Origin: an uncultured Pelagibacteraceae bacterium
GTDB lineage: Bacteria; Pseudomonadota; Alphaproteobacteria; Pelagibacterales; Pelagibacteraceae
Assembly: GCA_902525625.1 (NCBI GenBank)
Contig: CABZHM010000002.1
Location: forward strand, 1 to 64,000
Reading direction: 5' to 3'
DNA: 64,000 nt
Shown: positions 40,370 to 52,485 of the stretch, piece by piece
How the letters are laid out: the number at the start of each line of letters is the position of its first letter
How positions within the stretch are numbered: the first letter of the stretch is position 1
The notes under the pieces: generated by a model
Databases searched by the model: none
Seen by the model: only the letters and a program-made list of their open reading frames with translations
Told to the model about the DNA's origin: nothing
Translations under genes and position numbers: made by a program

Positions 40370-42071
40370 TTCTTTTATCTTCGTGTCTAATTATCTTAAA
40401 TTTTATACCTTTTTGTTTAAGCTCTGCAATAAAATTAGTAAAATTTTTTAGATCTCTAATTATAAGTTGAAACTTAAAATTTATATAATTAGGGTTTTTA
40501 CCAGCCATTTCGAGGTTTGATATATTTAATTTATGTTGTCCTATAAGTGAACTAACATTACCTAATTGACCTGGTTTATCAGGTAAAGAAATCCAAAGAA
40601 TTGTATTGTATTTTTTTACTCTTTCTTGTTTTTTTTCTCCCTTATCATGCCAATACTTTCTAATAGCGGATCTTGCCTTACCTGTTTTTGTAATTGGTAT
40701 CCAATGAAGTGATGGTGAATTATTTTTGGATGTTATTATTTTTACTGTATCCCCATTTCTCAAAATACTTTGTAATTCTCCTTTGTTGCCGTTAATCTCA
40801 CAACCAACTGCCGTATCACCTATTTTTGTATGCACAGCATAGGCAAAATCAATTGGAGTTGCATTTTTTGGTAACTTAATTACAGATCCTTTGGGCGTAA
40901 AACAAAATACATTTTCTTGAAACATTTGCATTTTAGTATACTCGTACGAATGTTCTGGATTTTCATTTTTTTCTATAATTTCAACTAAATCTTTTAACCA
41001 ATCATATTCTTTCCAAGTTAAAGAGTTAAATTTTTCAGAGGACTTATATTGCCAATGTGATGCAATCCCACGCTCAGCAAAATCATGCATCTTTTTTGTT
41101 CTTATTTGTATTTCTATTGGTTTTTTATAAGAACCAATTACTGCAGTGTGTATCGACTTATATCCATTAATTTTTGGTGATGATATATAATCTTTAAATT
41201 TTCCTGGAATACAATTCCATTCCTTATGAACAATTCCCAAAGTTTTATAACAATCATCTACATTATCCAGAATAATTCTAAATCCTATTATATCTGTAAT
41301 TTGTTCTAACGAGACTCTTTTTTTTTGGACTTTTCTCCAAATTGAAAAAGGAGTTTTTCCTCTGCCAAAAATTTCTGACCGTATGTCACTTTTTGTTAAT
41401 AATTTGCTAATTTCATTTGATAAGTTTTCAAAAATATCTTTTTTATCTAATTTTATTTTATCTAATCGTTTTTGAATTAATGACCTTGCATCATTATTTA
41501 GAATCTCAAAAGATAAATCTTCTAATTCATCTCTAATTCTGTGCATACCCATTCTATCAGCAAGAGGCGCATATATCTCCATTGTTTCCTGGGCTATTCT
41601 TTGTCTTTTATCCTCTTTTTTAATTGCTTTTATAGTTCTCATATTGTGAAGGCGATCAGCAATTTTGACTAACAATACTCTTATATCTTTAGATGTAGCT
41701 AAAATTAATTTTCTAAAATTTTCTGCTTTTGAGTTTGGTGAGGCGGTATTTTCAAGCACAGAAATCTTTGTAACTCCATCGACCAAATCAGCTACTTCAA
41801 TTCCAAATTCACCTTTAATCGTTTCATATGTTGCATGCGTATCCTCAATAGTATCGTGTAATAAACCAGTTGTTATTGTTGCACTGTCTAACTTTAAATC
41901 TGTTAAAATATTTGCTACTTCAATTGGATGAACCGAATATGGATCGCCTGATGCTCTTTTTTGGTTTTCATGCGCTTTAACTGCAAAATCATAAGCTTTA
42001 TTTAGTTTTTCTGGATTAAAAAATTTATTATAATTTTTGACTTTATTTATAAGTTCTTCAGAATTCAGCAT
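40326..42071 (-). CDS. RelA/SpoT-like (p)ppGpp synthetase/hydrolase
   Basis: HPIEVANILTDL, TTGLLHDTIEDTHAT, YKSIHTAVIG, TGS and ACT domains. Confidence 0.95.
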   Translation of the reverse strand: MLNSEELINKVKNYNKFFNPEKLNKAYDFAVKAHENQKRASGDPYSVHPIEVANILTDLKLDSATITTGLLHDTIEDTHATYETIKGEFGIEVADLVDGVTKISVLENTASPNSKAENFRKLILATSKDIRVLLVKIADRLHNMRTIKAIKKEDKRQRIAQETMEIYAPLADRMGMHRIRDELEDLSFEILNNDARSLIQKRLDKIKLDKKDIFENLSNEISKLLTKSDIRSEIFGRGKTPFSIWRKVQKKRVSLEQITDIIGFRIILDNVDDCYKTLGIVHKEWNCIPGKFKDYISSPKINGYKSIHTAVIGSYKKPIEIQIRTKKMHDFAERGIASHWQYKSSEKFNSLTWKEYDWLKDLVEIIEKNENPEHSYEYTKMQMFQENVFCFTPKGSVIKLPKNATPIDFAYAVHTKIGDTAVGCEINGNKGELQSILRNGDTVKIITSKNNSPSLHWIPITKTGKARSAIRKYWHDKGEKKQERVKKYNTILWISLPDKPGQLGNVSSLIGQHKLNISNLEMAGKNPNYINFKFQLIIRDLKNFTNFIAELKQKGIKFKIIRHEDKRNAFTQKILKYFKKN

Positions 42072-42090
42072 TATTAATTATACCATTAAT

Positions 42091-42588
42091 TTAAACAAGT
42101 TTAATAGATCTAATGTCACTATTTGATAAAGAAAAAATAAGATTTTTTATATATCGTTTAGAATTTGGGTATTTCCAAGTTTTTTCTATTTCGAATAAGG
42201 GTATTAATACAAAATTTCTAAGGTGCATTCTTGGATGAGGAACATTTATTCCGTTTGCACTAATTTTTTGATTATAATCAATAATATCAATATCACATGT
42301 ACGTGGTGAATTTTTTGGAGCTTTTTTTCTTCCCAAAGATATTTCTATCTGCTTACAAATTTTTAATAATTCTATCATTTTTAGATTTGATGAAACTTTT
42401 AAGACAATATTGTAAAATTTTGGATTTTTTGGATTTGGCCAGGATAAAGTTTCGTAATAATTTGAGAATTTAATTATATTAATACCCTTGGAATATAATT
42501 CGAATTTAGTTTTTTCTATATTTTTTTTTCTATTTCCAAGATTTGAACCAACACTCAAATAAATAATTTTAGCTCGTTTTTCTGACAT
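42091..42588 (-). CDS. folK: 2-amino-4-hydroxy-6-hydroxymethyldihydropteridine pyrophosphokinase
   Basis: [42 protein letters not shown]; later ATG preferred. Confidence 0.93.
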   Translation of the reverse strand: MSEKRAKIIYLSVGSNLGNRKKNIEKTKFELYSKGINIIKFSNYYETLSWPNPKNPKFYNIVLKVSSNLKMIELLKICKQIEISLGRKKAPKNSPRTCDIDIIDYNQKISANGINVPHPRMHLRNFVLIPLFEIEKTWKYPNSKRYIKNLIFSLSNSDIRSIKLV

Positions 42589-43039
42589 ATCTTGCTTTAT
42601 CACGATTCCAATCTCTTTTTTTAATCGCAGCTCTCTTATCAAATTGTTTTTTTCCTTTAGCAACAGCTAGCTCAATTTTGGCTTTACCTTTTTTAAAATA
42701 CATTTTTGTAGGAATTACCGTGAAACCTTCTTTTTGCATTTTACCTATAAGTTTATTTATTTCTCTTTTATTTAGTAAAAGTTTTCTTTCATCTAGTGGT
42801 TTGTGATTTATGTAACTTGCCTGTTTATAAGATGCTATATGGGAATTAATCAAAATGATTTCTCCATTTTTTTCAACAGCATAAGAATCCGCGATATTAA
42901 CTTTACCTTGCCTTAAGGATTTAATCTCCGAACCTTTTAAAACGACCCCAGCCTCCAAGAGGCTTTCAAAAAAATAATTAAAACTAGCTTTCCTATTTAA
43001 ACAGATTATTTTTAAACCTTTATTGGTTTTGTTTATCAT
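42569..43039 (-). CDS. smpB: SsrA-binding protein SmpB
   Basis: [40 protein letters not shown]. Confidence 0.97.
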   Translation of the reverse strand: MINKTNKGLKIICLNRKASFNYFFESLLEAGVVLKGSEIKSLRQGKVNIADSYAVEKNGEIILINSHIASYKQASYINHKPLDERKLLLNKREINKLIGKMQKEGFTVIPTKMYFKKGKAKIELAVAKGKKQFDKRAAIKKRDWNRDKARYVRKTS

Positions 43040-43920
43040 TAAATCAATTTAGATAAGTGAAGGGCCTTTTCTACAATATCTTTTGTTTTTTCTGTAACTT
43101 TAACCAGCGGAAGTCTAACATCGTCAGTACAAAGATTTAATAATTTTGCAGCATATTTAACTGGACTCGGATTACTCTCAACAAACATTGCACTATGCAA
43201 AGGCTGCAATATTTTATCCAATTTTGCAGTTTCTTTAATTGACTTATCGTCATCTTTTAAAGAACTCTCTTGAAATTGAGAACATAATTTGGGTGCTATA
43301 TTAGCTGTAACGCTTATAGCTCCAACGCCCCCTTTTTTATTAAATTCCATTGCATTGTCGTCATTTCCAGTTAGTTGAATAAATTCTTTTCCCATTTTTT
43401 CTAATGTTTGATTTACCCTATTTAAGTCTCCTGTAGCATCTTTTACACCAACGATATTTTTTAATTCAAATAATCTTGCCATAGTGTCTACAGACATATC
43501 AATTACAGATCTTCCTGGAATATTATAAATCAAGATTGGTATCCCACAATTATCATTTATAGCCTTATAATGTTGATACAATCCTTCTTGAGTTGGTTTA
43601 TTATAATATGGAGTAACAATAAGAGCTCCATTTGCCCCTATTTTTTCAGCATGTTTTGTTAAAGAAATTGCTTCTTCTGTGGAATTGGATCCAGTTCCTG
43701 CAATTACAGGTAATTTACCACTACTTTCTTTTACGCACAATTCAATTACTTTTTGATGCTCTCCATGACTTAAAGTTGGGGACTCACCTGTTGTACCAGC
43801 GGGTACTAGACCTTTGGTACCATTTTCGATATGAAAATGTATTAACTTGATATAACTTTCTTCATCAAGTTGATTATTTTTAAATGGGGTGACTAAAGCA
43901 ACATTTGAACCTTTAAACAT
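43039..43920 (-). CDS. dapA: 4-hydroxy-tetrahydrodipicolinate synthase
   Basis: [41 protein letters not shown]. Confidence 0.97.
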   Translation of the reverse strand: MFKGSNVALVTPFKNNQLDEESYIKLIHFHIENGTKGLVPAGTTGESPTLSHGEHQKVIELCVKESSGKLPVIAGTGSNSTEEAISLTKHAEKIGANGALIVTPYYNKPTQEGLYQHYKAINDNCGIPILIYNIPGRSVIDMSVDTMARLFELKNIVGVKDATGDLNRVNQTLEKMGKEFIQLTGNDDNAMEFNKKGGVGAISVTANIAPKLCSQFQESSLKDDDKSIKETAKLDKILQPLHSAMFVESNPSPVKYAAKLLNLCTDDVRLPLVKVTEKTKDIVEKALHLSKLI

Positions 43921-43963
43921 AAATACTTATAACATAGTTTAAAGATTCATATAGTAAAAGAAT

Positions 43964-46183
43964 ATGTTTAAAAAATTCTTATTAATTATTGGTTTGTTTA
44001 TAATTTTTAATCAATCTGTTGAAACTTTTGCAGAAATAATCCCATTGAAGAAGCCTGTTCTAAGTATAAAGGAGAAAGAGCAAAAGTTATTAATAGATGT
44101 TTTAAAACCGTTACAAAAACCGTCAACTAAAAAAGTCATCAAAAACTCACAAAAACAGCCTAATTACAAAAAGGTCACAGATAAAAAGAGTAATATAGGA
44201 ATAATTTTACCTAAAAAAAAACCTTTAATTGCAGGAGCAAAAAAAGAGGATCCTGTTAAAAAATCAAAATATTACAGTAAAAAAGATTTTGCATTAGCAA
44301 AAAAAGCTTTAAATGAAATGAAACAAGCAAAGTGGACTTCTGCATTAAAAACTTCAAAAAGAGTTAGGGATAAATCAATTTACAATTTCATACAATGGAG
44401 ACACCTTTTAACAAAGGGAAATACAGCCTCATATTATGATTATAAAGCATTTATTGATGCAAACGAGGATTATCCAAGAATAGGTAGAATCAAATATTTA
44501 GCAGAACATAAGCTTTCAACAGATACTGTGTCTCCAAAAAAGATTATTAATTGGTTTGAAACTAACGAATCGTTGAGTGGTTTTGGGAAAATGATATTAG
44601 GTGAAAGCTATATTTTACTAGGTAATAAGCAAAAGGGAATATCTTTAGTTAAAGAAGGATGGATAACAGCTGAACTTAATAGATCTGAACTTAAATTTTA
44701 TAGAAAAAAATTTAAAAAATATCTAAATTTTGATGATTATATCAAAAGAGCAGATTACCTTGCCTGGAATAATAAATATTGGGATTTAAAAAGACTTTTG
44801 AGATATTTACCAAAAGATTACCAGCTTTTATACACAGCAAGGCAACTTTTGATGAGTAAGTCATACGGCGTAGATAATGCTATTGCAAAAGTACCCACAA
44901 AATTTAAAAATGATGCAGGATTAAATTACGACAGGTTAAAATGGAGACGAAAAAGAGGTAGAGTTGACAGTTCTCTGGAAATTTTATTAAACATTAATAA
45001 TACAAAAGATTATTTAGTTCGACCTGACAAATGGTGGATAGAGAGAGAAATTATTTCGAGATCGCTTATTTATAAAAAAAAGTTTGAATTAGCTTATAAA
45101 GTGTCAAGTAATCATGCATTGACTGAAGGCCCTGAATATGCGGCAGCTGAATGGATGAGTGGATGGATAGCGCTAAGCTTTTTAAACGATCCATTGTTAG
45201 CAAAAGATCATTTTGAAAACTTTTATAATAATGTAGGCTATCCTATAAGTGTATCCCGTGGTGCTTATTGGTTGGGAAAGACATACCAAAAACTTGGAGA
45301 AAAAGACTTAGCTATTGAGTGGCTTCAAAAGGCTGCAAAATTTTTGACTACTTATTATGGTCAATTAGCATTTATGGAACTAAATCCTGATAAAACTTTT
45401 GAACTTCCAAAAGATTTAGAAGTATCCACAGATTATAAAAATTATTTTTTTAAAAAAGAATTGGTAAAAACAATTTATCTTCTCGATGAACTCAATAATG
45501 ACAAATACACTAAACACATTCTTCGACATCTAGCTAATGATAATATCGAGAATGGAAGCGAAATTTTAGCAGCACAGCTAGCAACTAGCATTGATAGATT
45601 TGATTTTGCTATTCAAATTGCAAAAATTGCTTCCTATGAAAAAAGATTTCATAATAAATTTAATTATCCAATTATAAGTACACCCAAACACATCAACGGA
45701 AGAAAAATTCCAGAAACTGCTTTTATTTTGTCAATTATCAGACAAGAAAGTGAATTTGATTTAAGCGCCAATAGTCATGCAGGTGCTAAAGGTTTAATGC
45801 AACTAATGCCGTACACTGCAAAAGTAGTTGCCAAACAAGCAAAGCTGCCCTATTCAAAATCAAGGCTAACAAAGGATGCGGAGTACAATATAAATCTTGG
45901 ATCACATTATATAGCAGGTCTAATTCTTGATTATGATGGAGCTTATCCTTTTGCTATTGCAGCTTATAATGCTGGACCCAAAAGAGTTAAATATTGGAAA
46001 AAAATAAATAAAAATCCTCAAAAAAAACAAATTGATTATATTAACTGGATTGAGCTAATAAAATTTAAAGAAACTAGAAATTATGTGCAAAGAGTTTTAG
46101 AAAATTATAATGTCTACCGTTATATTTTAGAGCAGAAACCGATAAAAATGAAAAATTTTTTTAAAGATGACCCTCTTTACTAA
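43964..46183 (+). CDS. Soluble lytic murein transglycosylase
   Basis: ILSIIRQESEFDLSANSHAGAKGLMQLMPYTAK; IAAYNAGPKRV. Confidence 0.94.
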   Translation: MFKKFLLIIGLFIIFNQSVETFAEIIPLKKPVLSIKEKEQKLLIDVLKPLQKPSTKKVIKNSQKQPNYKKVTDKKSNIGIILPKKKPLIAGAKKEDPVKKSKYYSKKDFALAKKALNEMKQAKWTSALKTSKRVRDKSIYNFIQWRHLLTKGNTASYYDYKAFIDANEDYPRIGRIKYLAEHKLSTDTVSPKKIINWFETNESLSGFGKMILGESYILLGNKQKGISLVKEGWITAELNRSELKFYRKKFKKYLNFDDYIKRADYLAWNNKYWDLKRLLRYLPKDYQLLYTARQLLMSKSYGVDNAIAKVPTKFKNDAGLNYDRLKWRRKRGRVDSSLEILLNINNTKDYLVRPDKWWIEREIISRSLIYKKKFELAYKVSSNHALTEGPEYAAAEWMSGWIALSFLNDPLLAKDHFENFYNNVGYPISVSRGAYWLGKTYQKLGEKDLAIEWLQKAAKFLTTYYGQLAFMELNPDKTFELPKDLEVSTDYKNYFFKKELVKTIYLLDELNNDKYTKHILRHLANDNIENGSEILAAQLATSIDRFDFAIQIAKIASYEKRFHNKFNYPIISTPKHINGRKIPETAFILSIIRQESEFDLSANSHAGAKGLMQLMPYTAKVVAKQAKLPYSKSRLTKDAEYNINLGSHYIAGLILDYDGAYPFAIAAYNAGPKRVKYWKKINKNPQKKQIDYINWIELIKFKETRNYVQRVLENYNVYRYILEQKPIKMKNFFKDDPLY

Positions 46184-46185
46184 AT

Positions 46186-47780
46186 ATGGAATTTAATCAA
46201 TCTTTTTTTCAGCAAAAATTGAAATCTGGAATAGAATTTTTCAATAAAAATCAACTAAACAAAGCTATTGAGTGTTTTAAATTTCTACAAAATGAAAAAT
46301 CGACTCAAACAATAGCTTTTTTATATTTGGGAATAATAGAAATAAAAAAAAATAATAATGAAAATGCAAAAAAATATTTTTTTAAAATTCTTGAAATAGA
46401 TAAAAATCATGAATTTGCAAATTTAAATTTAGGGCTTCTTTCTTTCCAGGTAAAAGATATAAAAAGAGCAATAGATTATTTCAATAAAACACTAAACATA
46501 AATAGAAAAAATTTGTTAGCTAAATATCATCTTGGATTAATTGAGATAATTAATAAGGAGTATGAAAAAGCTAAAAAAAAATTCGAGGAAATTCTGTTAA
46601 AGGAGCCAAAAAATTTGAATGCTCTTAATAATCTTGGGATCTGTCATTCAAAACAAATAAATTTTAAGAAAGCAATTAATATATTTAAAGATTGTCTTAA
46701 TATAAACAATAACCACAAACAAGCTATTCTAAATCTAGCTAACTGTTTTTTTCAAATAAAAGATTTTGAAAACTCAATTATTAATTATAACAAAGTTTTA
46801 GAAATAGAGAAAAATCACACAATTGCTAAAATAGGCTTAAGCAAATGTTATTTTGCTTTACATAATTATGAAAAGGCTTTTTATTTTTTTGAAGCAAGAA
46901 AAAAACACAATTAGATAATTTAAAAATTGCTAATAAATTAGTTAAAGATTTTAATTGTAAAGAATGGTTCAAGGAAAAAATAGATAATAAAAAAATTTTG
47001 ATTCTTAGTGAACAAGGTATTGGTGATAATTTACAATTCGCTAGATATATCTTTTGGTTAAAAGAAAAATTTAATTGTGATATAATTTTTTATATTAATA
47101 AAAAAATTTCTCATCTTTTTAAAAACTGTCCATGTAAAATTATAAATGATTTAGATCAGGTTGATAAGATTGACTTTTATCAGTATTTATTATCTTTACC
47201 ATACATCTACTATAAAAGAGAGAATAAATTTAAAAAATGTATTTCTTTTATATCAGATGATACCTCTAATAACTTAAACTGGAAAAAAAAACTTGAAAAT
47301 TTTAAAAAACCACTTATTGCAATACAATGGAAAGGAAATGAAAAATTTCTAGACGATCAGCAAAGATCTGTTCCTATAAAATTTTTTAGTAATTTAATTA
47401 AAAATAAAGATTACTCTTTTATTAGTCTACAGAAAGACAATTTTTCCTCAGATATTAAATCTAATAACCTACAAGAATTTATTACAGATTTCTCAGAACA
47501 AATCGATATCGGAGATAAGAGTTTTGTTGATACTATCTCTATTCTGAATAGTATAGATTTGTTGATTTCAGTTGACACATCAATGACCCATCTCGCATCT
47601 ACGATGGGTATTAAGACTTTACTATTACTTAACTATAACCCTGATTGGCGTTGGCATATAGAACTCAAGGAAAATTGTTTTTATGACAATCTAGAAATGA
47701 TAAAAGCTGATAGAATAAATGATTGGGAGTCAGTCTCTTTTAGGATTAATGATAAATTGAAAGAATTATTTAAAAGATAA
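46186..47780 (+). pseudogene. TPR-repeat glycosyltransferase (GT9/GT41-like C-domain) split by a -1 frame change at A7 46899-46905; frameshift, sequencing error or programmed slippage
   Basis: ORF 46186-46914 carries TPRs. Re-reading one A gives …ARKKTQLDNLKIANKLVKDFNCKEWFKEKIDNKKILILSEQGIGDNLQFARY… continuous to 47780. Confidence 0.82.
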
Positions 47781-47794
47781 ATTTTCCTCAAAAA

Positions 47795-47886
47795 TGGCGG
47801 AAAGGGAGGGATTCGAACCCTCGGTACAAGTTTCCCCGCACGGTCATTTAGCAAACGACTGGTTTAAGCCTCTCACCCACCTTTCC
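47795..47886 (-). tRNA. tRNA-Ser (anticodon GCT)
   Basis: GGAAAGG…CGTTTGCTAAATGACCG…long variable arm…GGTTCGAATCC…CCTTTCCGCCA on minus strand. Confidence 0.95.
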
Positions 47887-47948
47887 TTTAACAAGTGTGT
47901 AACTTGAAATCATTGAATATTCAATATTAATCAAGTATTTATTGCAAA

Positions 47949-49202
47949 ATGAAAAATAAATATTCAATAATTTCTCTTATTAAGAATTCTTTTTCATATC
48001 ATGAAAATTGGCAAAAAGCTTGGGGTAATCCTGAACCAAAAAAAGAATATGATATTATAATAGTCGGTGGCGGAGGTCATGGTTTGGCTACAGCTTATTA
48101 TCTTGCAAAAAAACATAATATTAAAAATGTTGCTGTAATAGAAAAAGGCTGGATTGGCGGGGGTAACACTGGGAGAAATACTACAATAATTAGATCTAAC
48201 TATTTGTGGGATGCAAGTGCAGGTTTGTATGATCATGCTTTAAAAATTTGGGAAAAACTATCTCAAGAATTAAATTACAATGTTATGTTTAGTCAACGAG
48301 GAGTGATGAATCTAGCTCATAATTTACAAGATGTAAGAGATCTTAAAAGAAGGACTCATGCTAACAGATTGAATGGTATCGATGCAGTTTATCTTAATAC
48401 AGAGCAAGTAAAAAAATTTTGTCCAATTATAAACACCTCTCCAGATATTAGATATCCAGTATTAGGGGGAACTCTCCAGCGTAGAGCTGGTACGGCACGT
48501 CATGACGCTGTAGCTTGGGGTTATGCAAGAGGTGCTGATGAAATGGGTGTTGATATAATTCAAAATTGTGAAGTTAAAGGAATTAAAAGAAGTGGTGAGA
48601 GTGTTGATGGAGTTGAAACAACAAAAGGTTTTATCAAAACAAAAAAAATTGGTGTTGTTGCTGCTGGTCACTCAAGTGTAATAGCAAATATGGCAGGCTT
48701 GAAGTTACCTTTGGAAAGTAAACCTCTTCAAGCATTAGTGTCAGAGCCAGTAAAACCTATTATTGATACAGTAGTTATGTCTAATGCTGTACATGCTTAC
48801 GTTAGTCAGTCTGATAAGGGTGAGCTGGTAATTGGAGCTGGGACAGATGACTACGTTTCTTATTCTCAAAAAGGAAGTCATGAGATTGTAGAAGGAACTT
48901 TAAATGCTATTTTAGAATTATATCCAATATTTAGCCGAATGAGAATGTTAAGACAATGGGGTGGTATTGTAGATATATGTCCTGATGCGAGTCCTATTGT
49001 TAGTAAGACACCAATTAAAGGTTTATATTTTAATTGCGGTTGGGGAACTGGAGGATTTAAAGCAACACCAGGTTCAGGAGATTTATTTGCACATACAATA
49101 GCAAATGATGAACCTCATAAATTAAATGCTGCATTTAATCTTAATAGATTTGTGAGTGGAGATCTTGTTGATGAACACGGTGCGGCTGCTGTAGCACACT
49201 AA
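47949..49202 (+). CDS. soxB: Sarcosine oxidase subunit beta
   Basis: [46 protein letters not shown]. Confidence 0.96.
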   Translation: MKNKYSIISLIKNSFSYHENWQKAWGNPEPKKEYDIIIVGGGGHGLATAYYLAKKHNIKNVAVIEKGWIGGGNTGRNTTIIRSNYLWDASAGLYDHALKIWEKLSQELNYNVMFSQRGVMNLAHNLQDVRDLKRRTHANRLNGIDAVYLNTEQVKKFCPIINTSPDIRYPVLGGTLQRRAGTARHDAVAWGYARGADEMGVDIIQNCEVKGIKRSGESVDGVETTKGFIKTKKIGVVAAGHSSVIANMAGLKLPLESKPLQALVSEPVKPIIDTVVMSNAVHAYVSQSDKGELVIGAGTDDYVSYSQKGSHEIVEGTLNAILELYPIFSRMRMLRQWGGIVDICPDASPIVSKTPIKGLYFNCGWGTGGFKATPGSGDLFAHTIANDEPHKLNAAFNLNRFVSGDLVDEHGAAAVAH

Positions 49203-49483
49203 TGTTTTTGATTCATTGTCCTTATTGTGGTGAAAGAGAACAAAGTGAGTTTAAAGCTGGAGGTGAGGCTCATATAGTTAGACCCAAACAACCAACTGAA
49301 TTAAGTGATGATCAGTGGGCAGAATATCTTTTCATGAGAAAAAATATTAAAGGTGTCCAGTTCGAAAGATGGGTTCATACCCATGGATGTAGAAAATGGT
49401 TCAACATGGTTAGAGACACATCTAATGATGAAATTAAAGCAATTTATAAAATGGGTGAAAAACCTCCAACAAAATATAAATGA
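49202..49483 (+). CDS. soxD: Sarcosine oxidase subunit delta
   Basis: [28 protein letters not shown]. Confidence 0.96.
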   Translation: MFLIHCPYCGEREQSEFKAGGEAHIVRPKQPTELSDDQWAEYLFMRKNIKGVQFERWVHTHGCRKWFNMVRDTSNDEIKAIYKMGEKPPTKYK

Positions 49484-52400
49484 CAGACAATTTAAGAGTT
49501 AAATCAAGTAAGTTTATAGATGAGACATATAAAATTTCATTTAAGTTTAATAGTAAAACTTATTATGGTTATAAGGGAGACACATTAGCATCTGCACTTT
49601 TAGCTAATAATATCCATTTAGTCGGAAGAAGTTTTAAATACCATAGACCAAGAGGAATAATGACTGCTGGTTCAGAAGAGCCTAATGCTATTGTTCAACT
49701 TCATAAAGATACATCTAGGACAGAACCAAATGTTAGAGCAACAGAAATAGAAATTTATGAAGGACTTGAAGCTTCAAGTCAAAATTGTTGGCCAAGTGTT
49801 AACTTTGATTTAGGAGGTATAAATAATTTTTTAAGTCCAGTTCTTCCAGCAGGTTTTTATTATAAAACTTTCATGTGGCCAGCAAGTTTTTGGGAAAAAT
49901 ATGAGTATTTTATAAGAAAATCTGCCGGTTTAGGTAAATCACCTTCGGAGCCTGATCCTGATATATATGAGCATAAATATATACACTGTGATGTGTTAAT
50001 CATTGGTGCTGGTATTTCAGGTATCATCGCAGCAAAAACTTCTGCAAAAAATGGTTTTAAAACATTATTAGTAGATGAAAAACCTTATCTTGGTGGTTCA
50101 ACAATTTACCAGAATTCAGAGCATTTCAAGATCAATAATCAAATTTCAAGCTCATGGTTGGAAAAGGAAATAAATGAAATCAAAAAAATTGATAATTTAG
50201 AAATAAAAATAAGAACAAGTGTAGCTGCATTCCATGGTTATAACTTTTTATTGGCTCGAGAAAGCCTGACCGATCATTTACCTTTACATCAAAGAGATGA
50301 GAAAGTTAGACATAGACTACTTAAGATAAGAGCAAAAAAAGTCATTAGTGCGACTGGATCTTTAGAAAGGCCTTTAATATTTGATAATAATGATCGACCA
50401 GGAATTTTGTTATCCTCTGCAATAGAAAAGTATTCAAATTTTTTTGGTGTTGCGTGTGGTCAAAAAAATGTTCTTTTTACCAATAATGACAGTGCCTATG
50501 AGACAGCAATGAGTTTATTTCAAAAAGGAATTAATATTAAAGCTATCATTGATAATAGAGAAGAAGTTGATTCAAAATTAGTAAAAGAAATAGAAAAAAA
50601 TAATATAAAAGTTTACAAAGGATATACAGTTGTTGACACATTTGGATACAAAAAGATTAATAAGATATCAATAATGCAACTTTCCAAAGATGGTCAAAAA
50701 GTTATTGGTTCTAAGATATCTATAGATTGTGATTGCCTTGGTATGTCAGGAGGATGGACTCCAGCTGTACATCTTTTTACTCAATCTGGAGGAAAATTAA
50801 GATTCAGAGATGACGATCAAGTATTTATTCCGGGAATATATCCTTCAGATCAAATAAGTATAGGTTCTTGTAATGGAGATTTTACATTAGATGAAATTTT
50901 AATTGGTATTTCAAAAAAACTTAAAGATTTTTTAGATATTAAGAAAACTGACTATGAAAATCTTGAGATCCAATCTCATTTCAACAAAACTAAAAGAAAT
51001 ATATGGTTACTACCATCTAATAAAATAATTGGTAAAACAAAACCATTTGTTGATTATCAAAATGATGCTACAGCAAAAGATATTAAATTAGCTTTAAGAG
51101 AAGGTTTCCGATCAATTGAACATGTAAAGAGGTATACAACAACCGGCATGGGAACTGATCAAGGTAAACTTGGTAATATGCATGCGTTAGGAATTATCTC
51201 TGAAACTGCTGGCTCTAAAATGGGTGAGCTTGGTACAACAACATTTAGACCACCCTACACTCCTCTTACTTTTGGCACAATTGTCGGAAGAAATGTAGGA
51301 GAATATTTCGATGTTTTCAGGAAAACTCCAATCCATGATTGGCATGTTGAAAATAAAGCGAAATTTGAAAATGTAGGACAATGGAAAAGAGCTTGGTTTT
51401 ATCCTAGAAAAAATGAAGGCATGCATGAAGCTGTACAAAGAGAAAGTAAAGCTGCAAGAGATAGTGCAGGTATATTAGATGCTTCAACATTAGGTAAGAT
51501 TGATATTCAAGGTACAGATGCCTCGGAATTTTTAAATAGAGTTTATACTAATGCATGGTCAAAACTAGCTATTGGAAAATGTCGATATGGGTTGATGCTT
51601 AATGAGGATGGTATGGTTTATGACGACGGTGTAACAACACGCCTAGATGAAAATCACTATATTATGACCACAACAACCGGTGGAGCGGCAACCGTTTTAG
51701 GCAAATTGGAAGATTACCTCCAAACAGAGTGGCCAGAATTAGATGTATACTTAACTTCAGTGACTGATCATTATGCAACAATTAGTGTTTGTGGTCCAAA
51801 CAGTAAAAAAATTATTTCAAAAGTAATTCCTGATATAGATTTATCTGATGAAAAATTTCCACATATGTCTTTTAAAAACACTAAGATTGGCAAAGTTAAA
51901 TGTAGGGTAATGAGAATAAGTTTTACCGGTGAACAAAGTTACGAGATTAATGTTCAGGCCAACTATGGAAGATCTGTATGGGAAAGGTGTATGCAGGCAG
52001 GAAAAGAATTTAACATAACACCTTATGGAACTGAAACGATGCATTTACTAAGAGCAGAAAAAGGATTTATAATTGTAGGACAAGACACAGATGCAACCAT
52101 GACACCAATCGATCTACAAATGGATTGGATAGTTAGTAAAAAGAAATATGACTTTATTGGTAAAAGATCTTTATATAGATCAGATACAATCAGAGAGGAT
52201 AGAAAACAGTTAATTGGTTTAGTTACAGAAAATCCAAAAGAAGTTTTGGAAGAAGGTGCCCAAATTGTTGAGGATGCAAGCAAGTCACCAGTTGAAATGT
52301 TGGGCCATGTAACTTCAAGTTACTATAGTCCAAATTTAGAAAAATCTATCGCTTTAGGGGTTGTTAAAGGTGGAAAAAATATGATGGGTCAAAAACTAAT

Positions 52401-52485
52401 TATCCCAATGGAAAATAAACAAATCAACGTGACAGTTACTGATCCAGTTTTTTTAGATAAGGAGAATAAAAGATTAAATGCTTAA
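49480..52485 (+). CDS. soxA: Sarcosine oxidase subunit alpha
   Basis: GDTLASALLANNIHLVGRSFKYHRPRGIMTAGSEEPNA; C-terminal GcvT-like domain. Confidence 0.96.
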   Translation: MTDNLRVKSSKFIDETYKISFKFNSKTYYGYKGDTLASALLANNIHLVGRSFKYHRPRGIMTAGSEEPNAIVQLHKDTSRTEPNVRATEIEIYEGLEASSQNCWPSVNFDLGGINNFLSPVLPAGFYYKTFMWPASFWEKYEYFIRKSAGLGKSPSEPDPDIYEHKYIHCDVLIIGAGISGIIAAKTSAKNGFKTLLVDEKPYLGGSTIYQNSEHFKINNQISSSWLEKEINEIKKIDNLEIKIRTSVAAFHGYNFLLARESLTDHLPLHQRDEKVRHRLLKIRAKKVISATGSLERPLIFDNNDRPGILLSSAIEKYSNFFGVACGQKNVLFTNNDSAYETAMSLFQKGINIKAIIDNREEVDSKLVKEIEKNNIKVYKGYTVVDTFGYKKINKISIMQLSKDGQKVIGSKISIDCDCLGMSGGWTPAVHLFTQSGGKLRFRDDDQVFIPGIYPSDQISIGSCNGDFTLDEILIGISKKLKDFLDIKKTDYENLEIQSHFNKTKRNIWLLPSNKIIGKTKPFVDYQNDATAKDIKLALREGFRSIEHVKRYTTTGMGTDQGKLGNMHALGIISETAGSKMGELGTTTFRPPYTPLTFGTIVGRNVGEYFDVFRKTPIHDWHVENKAKFENVGQWKRAWFYPRKNEGMHEAVQRESKAARDSAGILDASTLGKIDIQGTDASEFLNRVYTNAWSKLAIGKCRYGLMLNEDGMVYDDGVTTRLDENHYIMTTTTGGAATVLGKLEDYLQTEWPELDVYLTSVTDHYATISVCGPNSKKIISKVIPDIDLSDEKFPHMSFKNTKIGKVKCRVMRISFTGEQSYEINVQANYGRSVWERCMQAGKEFNITPYGTETMHLLRAEKGFIIVGQDTDATMTPIDLQMDWIVSKKKYDFIGKRSLYRSDTIREDRKQLIGLVTENPKEVLEEGAQIVEDASKSPVEMLGHVTSSYYSPNLEKSIALGVVKGGKNMMGQKLIIPMENKQINVTVTDPVFLDKENKRLNA

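Noticed and set aside
51187-52283. Minus-strand ORFs opposite soxA (51187-51438, 51841-52044, 52023-52283)
   Set aside because: Antisense shadow ORFs of the conserved sarcosine oxidase alpha gene.
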